A stretch of 64,000 bases of DNA from Rhizobium sp. (GTDB lineage Bacteria > Pseudomonadota > Alphaproteobacteria > Rhizobiales > Rhizobiaceae). Every line of letters starts with the position of its first letter. Position 1 is the first letter of the stretch. A model generated the notes under the pieces. The model was not told the origin of the DNA, ran no database searches, and saw nothing but the letters and a program-made list of their open reading frames with translations. The stretch covers positions 124,001-188,000 of the forward strand of contig JAHHDR010000004.1 of NCBI GenBank assembly GCA_019739215.1. The letters are read 5' to 3'. Positions 9,143-16,724 of this stretch are shown here, piece by piece. The position numbers and the translations under genes are program-made.

Positions 9143-9156
9143 CTGCAACGTTACAG
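9143..9156. promoter_or_regulatory. Palindromic CG-centred operator upstream of bglA
   Basis: CTGCAACGTTACAG is a palindrome with one mismatched pair, centred on CG as in LacI-family operators. It lies about 90 bp upstream of the beta-glucosidase start. The same CTGCAACGTT core occurs at 11503 upstream of the epimerase gene. Confidence 0.45.
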
Positions 9157-9186
9157 TTTAGACGCGACCGCATTAATCACGAAACA

Positions 9187-9217
9187 GCCCGCCGCGGTCT
9201 GGAGACCGGGCGGGCCG
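9187..9217 (-). terminator. Terminator of the epimerase-dehydrogenase operon
   Basis: Past the dehydrogenase stop (minus strand), GCCCGCC at 9187-9193 pairs with 9209-9215, and an inner 6-bp stem (9095-type arm at 9195-9200 with 9203-9208) extends it with a one-base bulge. Reading on the minus strand, TGTTTCG follows, a modest T-run. Confidence 0.6.
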
Positions 9218-9244
9218 TGAGATTGCGCTACGCGATCAGCCGGA

Positions 9245-10414
9245 TCAGGCCTTGACCCAGGCCCCGTTGCGCTTCGAAGACGCGATGCAGGCCTCCACGA
9301 AGGCAACACCCTTCACGCCGTCCTGGACGGTCGGGTAGATGACGTCCTTGTCGACCTTCTTACCGTTGCGCTTGGCGATGATCGCCTTGGCCGCTTCGGT
9401 GTAAATGGTGGCGAAGCCTTCGAGATAGCCTTCCGGATGGCCCGAGGGAATGCGGCTCACACGGCCTGCTTCCGGACCGGCACCAGCGCCGTTGCGGGTG
9501 ATCAGTTGGCGCGGCTTGCCGAGTTCCGTAAACCACAGATAGTTTGGGTCGGCCTGCACCCACTCGATGCCGCCCTTGGTGCCGTAGACTCGCAGCTTGA
9601 GACCGTTCTCATGACCGGTCGCGACCTGGCTGCACCAGAGCATGCCCTTGGCGCCGCCCTTGAAACGCATCATCACATGGGCATTGTCGTCGAGGGCGCG
9701 GCCCTTGACGAAAGTGTGGACGTCAGCGGCGAGTTCGTCGAGTTCTAGGCCGGTAACGAAGCAGGCGAGGTTATAGGCATGGGTGCCGATGTCGCCGGTG
9801 GAGCCACCGGCGCCGGACTGCTTGGGGTCGGTGCGCCAGGCGGCCTGCTTCTGGCCGGTCTGCTCGATGGGCTCGGCAAGCCAGTCCTGCGGATACTCGG
9901 CCTGGACGACACGAATCTCGCCGAGTTCGCCAGAGGCGATCATTGCGCGCGCCTGCCGCACCATGGGATAGCCGGTGTAATTGTGGGTCAGCACGAAGAG
10001 CGCGTCGGATTCCTCGGCGATTTTGAGCAGCTTCTTGGCATCGGCGAGGTTGGAGGTCAGCGGCTTGTCGCAGATCACGTGAATGCCGCGGCGCAGGAAT
10101 TCCTTGGCGGCCGGGTAGTGCATGTGGTTCGGCGTAACGATCGCCACCGCCTCGATGCCGTTCTTCAGCTTGGCTTCGCGGATCGCCATCGCCTTGAAGT
10201 CATCATAGGTGCGCGACGGATCGAGCCCGAGCTCGGCGCCCGACTGCTGCGATTTCTCCGGTGTCGAGGACAGGGCGCCGGCGACCAGTTCATATTTGTC
10301 GTCGATGCGGGCGGCGATACGGTGCACCGCGCCGATGAAGGCGCCGGAACCGCCGCCGACCATGCCCAGCCTGATGCGGAGTTCAAAAGAGGATGTTGTT
10401 CCTTCGATAGCCAT
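9245..10414 (-). CDS. Gfo/Idh/MocA-family sugar dehydrogenase
   Basis: A NAD(P)-dependent oxidoreductase of 389 residues. The N-terminal Rossmann fold shows LGMVGGGSGAFIG (about 16-28). The family lysine is K117 in VICDKPLT, and the C-terminal half-barrel carries GSTGDIGTHAYN with D208 and H212, the usual catalytic pair. Such enzymes oxidise a sugar or cyclitol hydroxyl, often at C-3. ATG 10414 follows AGGAGAGTACGA. It starts 11 bp after the epimerase stop, so the two enzymes form an operon. With the neighbouring TIM-barrel epimerase it resembles the YcjS/YcjR pair that works through 3-keto-glycosides; that substrate link is inference. Confidence 0.9.
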   Translation of the reverse strand: MAIEGTTSSFELRIRLGMVGGGSGAFIGAVHRIAARIDDKYELVAGALSSTPEKSQQSGAELGLDPSRTYDDFKAMAIREAKLKNGIEAVAIVTPNHMHYPAAKEFLRRGIHVICDKPLTSNLADAKKLLKIAEESDALFVLTHNYTGYPMVRQARAMIASGELGEIRVVQAEYPQDWLAEPIEQTGQKQAAWRTDPKQSGAGGSTGDIGTHAYNLACFVTGLELDELAADVHTFVKGRALDDNAHVMMRFKGGAKGMLWCSQVATGHENGLKLRVYGTKGGIEWVQADPNYLWFTELGKPRQLITRNGAGAGPEAGRVSRIPSGHPEGYLEGFATIYTEAAKAIIAKRNGKKVDKDVIYPTVQDGVKGVAFVEACIASSKRNGAWVKA

Positions 10415-10425
10415 TCGTACTCTCC

Positions 10426-11478
10426 TCAAATACCAAGCAAGCGCCGGTTGGCCGCTTCATCCGTTCCGCCGCCGGCGAAATCGTCGAAGGCCTTCTCGGT
10501 GACGCGGATGATGTGATGCTTGACGAACTCGGCGCCTTCGCGCGCGCCGTCTTCGGGATGCTTGAGCGCGCATTCCCATTCGACGACAGCCCAGCCTTCG
10601 AAATCATTGGCGGCCATCTTGGAGAAGATCGCACCGAAATCGACCTGGCCATCGCCCAGCGAGCGAAAGCGGCCCGCGCGGTTGACCCAGGACTGGAAGC
10701 CCGAATAGACGCCCTGGCGGCCAGTCGGATTGAACTCGGCATCCTTGACGTGGAACATCTTGATCCGGTCCTTGTAGATGTCGATGTTGTCGAGATAGTC
10801 GAGGCACTGCAGCAGGTAATGCGAGGGATCGTACAGCATGTTAGCGCGCACGTGGTTGCCGGTGCGCTCGAGAAACATCTCGTAGGTGATGCCGTCATGC
10901 AGGTCTTCGCCGGGATGGATCTCGTAGCAGACGTCGATGCCATTCGCATCGGCATGGTCAAGGATCGGCGTCCAGCGCTTGGCCAGTTCGTCGAAGGCGG
11001 CCTCGACCAGACCGGCCGGCCGCTGCGGCCAGGGATAGAGGAAAGGCCAGGCCAGCGCGCCGGAGAATGTCGCCATGGCGTTCAAGCCGAGATTTTGCGA
11101 GGCGGTGAGCGCCATCTTCACCTGCTCGACCGCCCATTCCTGCCGTGCCTTCGGATTGCCGCGCACTTCCGGCGCCGCAAAGCCGTCGAAGGGCTCGTCA
11201 TAGGCCGGGTGAACGGCGACGAGCTGGCCCTGGAGATGGGTGGAAAGCTCGGTGATCTCGACGCCATTCTCGCGAGCAACGCCGGCGAATTCGTCGCAGT
11301 AATCCTTCGAGGTCGCGGCCTGCTTGAGATCGATGAGACGACCGTCCCAGGAGGGAACCTGCACGCCCTTGTAGCCGATGTCGGCCGCCCACTTGGTGAT
11401 GGATTTCCAGGAATTGAATGGCGCCGCGTCACCCGCGAACTGAGCCAGGAAAAGGGCTGGGCCCTTGATCGTCTTCAT
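10426..11478 (-). CDS. Sugar phosphate isomerase/epimerase (xylose isomerase-like TIM barrel)
   Basis: A protein of 350 residues with the AP-endonuclease-2/xylose-isomerase-like TIM barrel fold. Likely metal ligands appear in order in DVCYEIHPGED, LYDPSHYLL, MFHVKDAEF and VVEWECAL. Members of this family epimerise or isomerise sugars and keto-sugars. ATG 11478 has an ideal GGAGGAAAAAGAG site. The gene is followed after 11 bp by the Gfo/Idh/MocA dehydrogenase. Both are downstream of the ABC importer on the same strand, but a hairpin and a fresh promoter-like region with two LacI-type palindromes (11505-11525) separate them from it. Confidence 0.88.
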   Translation of the reverse strand: MKTIKGPALFLAQFAGDAAPFNSWKSITKWAADIGYKGVQVPSWDGRLIDLKQAATSKDYCDEFAGVARENGVEITELSTHLQGQLVAVHPAYDEPFDGFAAPEVRGNPKARQEWAVEQVKMALTASQNLGLNAMATFSGALAWPFLYPWPQRPAGLVEAAFDELAKRWTPILDHADANGIDVCYEIHPGEDLHDGITYEMFLERTGNHVRANMLYDPSHYLLQCLDYLDNIDIYKDRIKMFHVKDAEFNPTGRQGVYSGFQSWVNRAGRFRSLGDGQVDFGAIFSKMAANDFEGWAVVEWECALKHPEDGAREGAEFVKHHIIRVTEKAFDDFAGGGTDEAANRRLLGI

Positions 11479-11504
11479 CTCTTTTTCCTCCCTGAGACGC
11501 TTCT

Positions 11505-11525
11505 GCAACGTTGCCGAAAACGTTT
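11505..11525. promoter_or_regulatory. Two CG-centred palindromes upstream of the epimerase gene
   Basis: GCAACGTTGC at 11505-11514 is a perfect 10-bp palindrome and AAACGTTT at 11518-11525 a perfect 8-bp palindrome; their centres are 12 bp apart and lie 30-45 bp before the epimerase ATG. The first is part of CTGCAACGTT, shared with the bglA upstream region. LacI-family binding is likely; the protein is not identified. Confidence 0.45.
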
Positions 11526-11575
11526 AATCAAAAATCGGATGGCCAGACAACCGGCCGCGGTGTGGGAAACAGGAT

Positions 11576-11599
11576 ATCTGCCCGGCGGGCCGGGCAGAT
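11576..11599 (-). terminator. Hairpin after the ABC substrate-binding protein gene
   Basis: A perfect 10-bp stem (11576-11585 with 11590-11599) closed by a 4-nt loop lies 28 nt past the binding-protein stop. On the minus strand ATCCTGTTTCC follows, only a short T-run. It probably ends or attenuates the importer transcript. Confidence 0.55.
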
Positions 11600-11626
11600 C
11601 GCTTCACTTTCAGACTGATCGATCAA

Positions 11627-12571
11627 TCAGAAGGGCGAGTCCGGGAAGTAGTAGTTGGCTGCGTTCTCCTTGGTGATCAGGGTCGCATCCAGCGTGTAGG
11701 TGCCATGAACCGGAACCTGATTGAAGACGGCCGCGGCGGTCAGTTCCATCGCGGTGCCGACCATGGCCGGCGGATAGAGAACATCGACCGGGACCATCTT
11801 GTCGCCGTCCATGACCTTCTTGATCATGTCCTTCGAGCCTGCGCCGGCAACGATGTACTGGATATCGGTGCGGCCGGCCTGTTCGATGGCCTGCAGCACG
11901 CCGACGGCCATGTCGTCGTCCTGGCACCAGACCACGTCGATCTTCGGGTACTTGGTCAGGTAGTCCTGCATGACCTTGAAGGCGTCGTCGCGGTTCCAGT
12001 TGCCGAACTGGCGGTCGAGAATTTTGACGTTGGAGCCTTCGATGCCCTTGTCAAAGCCGTCCTGGCGCTGCTGGTCGATCGGGATCGGCATGCCGCGGAT
12101 CACGACGACTTCTGCATCAGGCGTATTGGCCTTGATATACTCGCCCGCGACCTGGCCGAGCGCCGGGTTGTTGCCGGCGACGTAGAGGTCACGAACCGAC
12201 GAGTCCATCACTGATGGAGCGCGGTCGACGATGGTCACGAACGTGCCCTTGGCCTTGACTTCCTTGATCGCGTTGACGAGCTGATCCGGATCGGTCGGCA
12301 GGATGACGAGCGCGTCTAGACCCTGCACCGCGAGATCCTGCAGCGCATTGGCCTGGCTCGCCGGATCAGGCGAGGTCTTGACGATGACATTGGCGCCCGG
12401 ATGTTCCTTGCGGATCTGTTCGGCCACGCGCTCGGCGTGATAGACGACGCCTGCCGTCCAGCCATGGTCGGCGGCCGGGATCGACACGCCGATGGTCTTG
12501 GTGTCCTGTGCCAGCGCAGAGCTGGCCAGAGCTGCCGCGATGAAGGCGGCGCCCACGAGTTTCCTAAGCAT
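11627..12571 (-). CDS. Ribose-type sugar ABC transporter, periplasmic binding protein
   Basis: A protein of 314 residues with a Sec signal peptide (about 1-21, cut after SALA) and a type I periplasmic-binding fold as in RbsB (GVSIPAADHGWTAGV, then VQGLDALVILPTDPD and IVAGAGSKDMI). It captures a monosaccharide or small glycoside in the periplasm for the permease and ATPase encoded just upstream. ATG 12571 follows AGGGAGTGAGAA. The substrate is uncertain: the linked beta-glucosidase, dehydrogenase and epimerase favour a glucoside or modified hexose, but the xylose operon is also nearby. Confidence 0.88.
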   Translation of the reverse strand: MLRKLVGAAFIAAALASSALAQDTKTIGVSIPAADHGWTAGVVYHAERVAEQIRKEHPGANVIVKTSPDPASQANALQDLAVQGLDALVILPTDPDQLVNAIKEVKAKGTFVTIVDRAPSVMDSSVRDLYVAGNNPALGQVAGEYIKANTPDAEVVVIRGMPIPIDQQRQDGFDKGIEGSNVKILDRQFGNWNRDDAFKVMQDYLTKYPKIDVVWCQDDDMAVGVLQAIEQAGRTDIQYIVAGAGSKDMIKKVMDGDKMVPVDVLYPPAMVGTAMELTAAAVFNQVPVHGTYTLDATLITKENAANYYFPDSPF

Positions 12572-12590
12572 TTCTCACTCCCTGTGAAAT

Positions 12591-12623
12591 GCGGGTCCGG
12601 ATTCCTGAAACCGGGCGACCCGC
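12591..12623 (-). other. Intercistronic stem-loop in the ABC operon
   Basis: GCGGGTC at 12591-12597 pairs with 12617-12623 and CGG at 12598-12600 with 12611-12613, with a three-base bulge. It lies between the permease stop and the binding-protein start. Such structures often set the relative amounts of transporter components by stabilising or stopping the mRNA. Confidence 0.45.
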
Positions 12624-12639
12624 AGGCCCGGTTCCGTTC

Positions 12640-13656
12640 TCACGATCGTCGCGACAGCGTGCGCTGGACGAGCATCGCAATGATGATGATCGAGCCCTGG
12701 ATGGTGCTGATCAGATATTCGCTTATGAAGTTGGAAAGCAGCATTATGTTGCCCACCAGTTCGAGGATGAAGGCGCCGCATATCGTACCCCAGACCCGGC
12801 CCGCACCGCCCTTGAGCGCGGTGCCGCCGACCACGACGGCGGTGATGGCCTGCAACTCCCATAGGATGCCCGTGGTCGCCGAGGTCGAGCCAAGACGCGG
12901 CACATAAAGCAGAACGGCGACGGCAACGCAGAGGCCCTGGATGACGAAAGCGATGGTGCGGACGCGGTCGACATGGATGCCGGAATAGCGCGCCACATCG
13001 CGGTTCGAGCCGACGGCCACGACATGCCGGCCATAACGGGTGCGGTAGAGGATGAAGGCGGCGATCGCGGTGACCGCGAAAATGACGACGATCGGAAAGG
13101 GGATGCCGGCGACCGTGCCGAAATAGACCGGGCGATAGAGTGCCTGGAGTTCCGGCTCGCGCAGGGTGATCGCGCCGCCCTGTGACAACCATGTGGTCAG
13201 GCCGCGGAAGATGCCCATGGTGCCGAGCGTGGCGATGAAGGGTTCGATCTTGCCGAGCGTGGTGATCAGACCATTGGCCAGCCCGCAGGCGGCGCCGATC
13301 ACAAGCGTCAGGCCCGTTGCCGTGAGCAGCATCAGCATGGGATCGGCGATCACGCCGGAATTCATGAACAGGATCATGATCGATGCCACAAAGGCAACCA
13401 TCGAGCCGACGGAGAGATCGAGATCGCCCGACGAAATGACGAAGGTTGCGCCAACGGCAATGATGGCGATGAAGGCGCTGCGTGTCGCGACGTTGGAGAG
13501 GTTGGTAATCCCGATGAAATTCGGGTTCACCATCGCGCCGACGATCAGCAGCAGGAGCAATGCCGCAAAGGGTGCGACGGCGCGAAGATCGACATCCCGC
13601 CAGCTCCGCCGCGACCGCGCAACCGCTTTCGATTCTTCATTGATACCCGCTGCCAC
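12640..13656 (-). CDS. Ribose-type sugar ABC transporter permease
   Basis: An inner-membrane permease of 338 residues in the RbsC/XylH family, with about nine to ten hydrophobic segments starting at residue 27 (VAPFAALLLLLIVGAMV). SSGDLDLSVGSMVAF is the family signature after the second segment, and GGTALKGGAGRVWGT the conserved cytoplasmic loop that docks on the ATPase. It starts with GTG at 13656 behind GGAGGCAGGTT. It sits 61 bp after the ATPase gene and 68 bp before the binding-protein gene in a single operon. Confidence 0.92.
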   Translation of the reverse strand: MAAGINEESKAVARSRRSWRDVDLRAVAPFAALLLLLIVGAMVNPNFIGITNLSNVATRSAFIAIIAVGATFVISSGDLDLSVGSMVAFVASIMILFMNSGVIADPMLMLLTATGLTLVIGAACGLANGLITTLGKIEPFIATLGTMGIFRGLTTWLSQGGAITLREPELQALYRPVYFGTVAGIPFPIVVIFAVTAIAAFILYRTRYGRHVVAVGSNRDVARYSGIHVDRVRTIAFVIQGLCVAVAVLLYVPRLGSTSATTGILWELQAITAVVVGGTALKGGAGRVWGTICGAFILELVGNIMLLSNFISEYLISTIQGSIIIIAMLVQRTLSRRS

Positions 13657-13717
13657 AACCTGCCTCCGTCCCCTGCCCCTCGGGCATTCGGATAATCCCT
13701 GCGTGCCGACCCTCCGG

Positions 13718-15241
13718 TCAGGCCGCGTCCTGTTTCTTCAGTCCCGCCGCGTAGCGCATGATCTCCTGTTCGGAGATCTCGTCGCCCTCGAGCACGCCGA
13801 CGATCCGCCCTTCCCGCATCACGCAGATCCGGGCGCAGAGGCCGATGACCTCCTGCAATTCCGAGGACACCACGATGATCGAGCGGCCCTCGCGGGCCAG
13901 CGCCGAGATGAAATGATAAATCTGCTGCTTCGTGCCGACATCGATGCCGCGCGTCGGCTCGTCGATGATGATGATCTGGGGCTCGGTCTCCATGACCTTA
14001 GCGAGCAGCAGCTTCTGCTGGTTGCCACCCGACATGCGGCCGGCCAGGACATTTGCATCGCGCACGCGGATATCGAAGCGGCGCCTGGCGCGCGCCAGCG
14101 CTTCCGTCTCGCTCCTGGGATCGAGATAGCCGTAGCGCGAATGCTGGCCGAGCGATTGCAGCGTGAGATTGGCCAGCAGGCCGGAGTTGAGCAGCAGGCC
14201 CTTTGCCTTGCGGTCCTTGGTCATGTAGCCGAGACCGACGGCGTTCGCCGCATGCAGGTCATGGGCCGCGAGCGGTTCGCCACGCACGAAAACCTCACCC
14301 TGGCGGGCGCGAAGCCCGACGATGGCCTCCATCAGTTCGGTGCGGCCGGAGCCGATCAGGCCGGAAAAACCGAGAATCTCTCCCTTGCGGATCTCGAAGC
14401 TGGCATTCTTGACGAAGCCGGTCGAGACATTGCGCACCGAGAGCACGATCTTCTCGTCGACGTCGGGCTCGGACTTGGCCGGATAGAGGCTCGACAGTTC
14501 CCGCCCGACCATGAGCTGGGCGATCGCCTCGCCATCGAGGATCTTCGTCGGCGCCGTCTTCACCCATTGGCCGTCGCGCAGCACCGTGACGCGGTCGGTC
14601 AGTTCCATGACCTCGTCGAGCTTGTGCGAGACGAAGACGAAACTCGTGCCCTTGTCGCGCAGCTTGCGGACCTGCTCGAACAGCATGCGTGTCTCTTCGC
14701 CTGACAGAACGGCGGTCGGCTCATCCATGAAGACGACGCGCGCATCGCGGCTGATCGCCTTGGCGATCTCGACCATCTGCTTGTCGGCAACGGGAAGCGA
14801 ACTGATCAGCGCGTTCTCGTCGACATGCGAACCGAGCGTGTCGAGCGCCTTTCGGGTCTCGGCCTGCATGAACCTGCGATCGAGGATGCCGAACTTCGTG
14901 ACTTCGCGGCCGAGAAACAAGCTTTCGGTGACCGTCAGGTGTTCTGCGAGATTGAATTCCTGGTGGATGATGACAATGCCGAGCGCTTCGGCGGCGCCGT
15001 TTGCCGGCAGCCTGACCGGCTTGCCATCGAGCAGGATCTCACCGGAACTCGGTTGCTCGAAGCCGGAGAGGATCTTGACGAGGGTGGATTTGCCGGCGCC
15101 GTTCTCGCCCATCAGGGCGTGGATCTCGCCCTTCTTCAGGTCAAAATTGACGCTGAACAGAACCTGGACGCCACTGAATGACTTGCTGATCCGCCTTGCG
15201 GACAACACGGTCTCACCATCAAGGGCTGGCGCCGATTCCAT
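13718..15241 (-). CDS. Ribose-type sugar ABC transporter, tandem ATPase
   Basis: A protein of 507 residues with two nucleotide-binding domains, as in RbsA/MglA/XylG. The first (about 12-245) has Walker A GENGAGKST and Walker B VVFMDEPTAVL. The second (about 265-495) has the degenerate Walker A GLIGSGRTEL, normal for this family, plus MSGGNQQK and IIIDEPTRGIDV. It energises uptake with the permease downstream. GGGAGGAATTCA precedes ATG 15241. This is the first gene of the importer operon, and its promoter lies in the gap shared with the divergent lacI gene, which holds two tandem operators. Confidence 0.93.
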   Translation of the reverse strand: MESAPALDGETVLSARRISKSFSGVQVLFSVNFDLKKGEIHALMGENGAGKSTLVKILSGFEQPSSGEILLDGKPVRLPANGAAEALGIVIIHQEFNLAEHLTVTESLFLGREVTKFGILDRRFMQAETRKALDTLGSHVDENALISSLPVADKQMVEIAKAISRDARVVFMDEPTAVLSGEETRMLFEQVRKLRDKGTSFVFVSHKLDEVMELTDRVTVLRDGQWVKTAPTKILDGEAIAQLMVGRELSSLYPAKSEPDVDEKIVLSVRNVSTGFVKNASFEIRKGEILGFSGLIGSGRTELMEAIVGLRARQGEVFVRGEPLAAHDLHAANAVGLGYMTKDRKAKGLLLNSGLLANLTLQSLGQHSRYGYLDPRSETEALARARRRFDIRVRDANVLAGRMSGGNQQKLLLAKVMETEPQIIIIDEPTRGIDVGTKQQIYHFISALAREGRSIIVVSSELQEVIGLCARICVMREGRIVGVLEGDEISEQEIMRYAAGLKKQDAA

Positions 15242-15280
15242 TGAATTCCTCCCCGCAGCTCATCCACTGCATGACGGTCG

Positions 15281-15315
15281 TGTAAACCTTTACATGCGGA
15301 ATGTAAAGGTTTACA
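15281..15315. promoter_or_regulatory. Tandem LacI-type operators between importer operon and lacI
   Basis: TGTAAACCTTTACA (15281-15294) and TGTAAAGGTTTACA (15302-15315) share the arms TGTAAA/TTTACA. The two copies are reverse complements of each other, and their centres are 21 bp apart, two helical turns. They sit 40-75 bp before the ATPase start and 96 bp before the lacI start, ideal for control of both by the LacI protein at 15411. Confidence 0.75.
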
Positions 15316-15410
15316 TCGACCAAAGATATTGAATTTCTTCGGGTCGGCCTTTGACCTCCCGAAAACTCTCCCGTAGTGTCGCAGCATCAGGGGATCCAGG
15401 CAGAAGCCGC

Positions 15411-16442
15411 GTGTCGCATTCAACACCAGCCACGATCGAAGACGTCGCCCGCATCGCCGAAGTGTCGATCGCGACGGTTTCGCGTGCCATTCACAATCCC
15501 GAGAAGGTGGCCAATTCCACGCGCCTGAAGGTCAACCAGGCGATCGCCATCACCGGCTACACGACCAATGCCATGGCGCGCAGCCTGAGGCTCGGCCGAT
15601 CCAACATGATCCTGGTCGTGGCACCTGATATCGGCGACCCGAACTTTTCCAACATCCTCGTTGGGTTGGAAAACGAAGCACGGGCGCATGGCTATGGCAT
15701 CCTGATCGGCCATACCCAGAACGATGCCCAGCGCGGCCTCGAGTATCTGAAATTCCTCAATTCGAACCAGGCCGCCGGGCTGATCCTGTTCACCGGCATC
15801 CTGCCCTTCGGCCACCAGACCATGACCGCGCGGCTGCCGCCGAGCGTCGGCGTCTTCGAGCCGGTTTTCAATGGCGGCATACCCTATGTCGGCGTCGACG
15901 ACATAGCCGGCGCACGCAAGGCCGTCGATCTGCTGATCGCCGAGGGCCATACTCGGATCGCCTTCATCGGCGATTCTCGCACACGGCTCGCCTATGGCCG
16001 GCGGCGGATGGGCTATGAGGCGGGGCTCGATGCGGCCGGGATCTCGCCCGATCTCCGCATCGTGCTCGAAGGTGACGGCACGATCGAGAGCGGCCGGCTG
16101 GCGATCGAGCAGCTCTTCATGCGCGACACGCTGCCGACGGCCTTCATGTGCGTCAACGACCAGACAGCACTCGGTATCATGCTGGGACTGATCGCCCGCG
16201 GCTACGATATCCCGCGTGACTTCTCGATCACCGGTTTCGATGACGTGCCGCAGGCCGTGTTCATGCAGCCGTCGCTGACGACGATCCGCCAGCCGCGCAC
16301 GCTGATCGGCCGGCATGCCATGGCGCTGCTGCTGGATCTGCTCGGAGGCGGCGAGCCGCCCGAGAGCGAGATCCTGCTGGTGCCGGATCTGGTGGTGCGC
16401 AATTCGGTGTCGGTGCCGTCGCGGCAGTGGCTGAAGCGGTAA
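15411..16442 (+). CDS. LacI-family regulator of the sugar ABC operon
   Basis: A protein of 343 residues: a helix-turn-helix with hinge (about 5-60, ATIEDVARIAEVSIATVSRAI and NAMARSLRLGRSN), then a periplasmic-binding-like effector domain (AFMCVNDQTALG and SITGFDDVP). GTG 15411 is chosen because the domain begins a few residues later; a TTG at 15351 would add 20 unsupported residues. It is divergent from the importer operon and faces the paired TGTAAA-N2-TTTACA operators. As in relatives, sugar binding probably releases the operator; the inducer is unknown. Confidence 0.92.
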   Translation: MSHSTPATIEDVARIAEVSIATVSRAIHNPEKVANSTRLKVNQAIAITGYTTNAMARSLRLGRSNMILVVAPDIGDPNFSNILVGLENEARAHGYGILIGHTQNDAQRGLEYLKFLNSNQAAGLILFTGILPFGHQTMTARLPPSVGVFEPVFNGGIPYVGVDDIAGARKAVDLLIAEGHTRIAFIGDSRTRLAYGRRRMGYEAGLDAAGISPDLRIVLEGDGTIESGRLAIEQLFMRDTLPTAFMCVNDQTALGIMLGLIARGYDIPRDFSITGFDDVPQAVFMQPSLTTIRQPRTLIGRHAMALLLDLLGGGEPPESEILLVPDLVVRNSVSVPSRQWLKR

Positions 16443-16466
16443 GACTGCAGTTGGGAAGGTGGCTTT

Positions 16467-16668
16467 ACCCCTCACCAACTTCGGCCAAGCGATCGGCTAC
16501 GCCTCTCGCGGCCTTCATATCCTCTCCTACAAGGGGATAGGTACACCTGCGGTATCGTGGTGTCTCAAGCGAGGCGGCGATTGAGGCACCCTACCTCTCC
16601 CCTTGTGGGAGAGGATAGCGAGACCGAACGAGACGCAGTCGAGTTCATGGTCAAGCTTGGTGAGGGGT
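16467..16668. repeat. RIME-like intergenic repeat with inverted ends
   Basis: The element begins ACCCCTCACCAA (16467-16478) and ends with the exact complement TTGGTGAGGGGT (16657-16668). Inside is an 8-bp stem CCTCTCCC/GGGAGAGG (16594-16601 with 16607-16614) and a second CTCTCC...GGGGATAGG half-structure near 16531-16550. It fills the gap between the convergent lacI and xylA genes and has no ORF. The pattern (TCACCAAGCTT ends, CTCCC-CTTGT-GGGAG hairpin) resembles short palindromic mosaic elements scattered through rhizobial genomes; I cannot confirm the family without a search. Confidence 0.6.
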
Positions 16669-16724
16669 CAATTCTTCCAACTCTTCAGAGAGCGGCGGCC
16701 TCACGACCGCCGCCCAACTGATCA

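Noticed and set aside
16467..16668. Insertion sequence or attachment site at the inverted-end repeat
   Set aside because: There is no transposase frame and no adjacent target duplication that I can see; it is better described as a small palindromic repeat.
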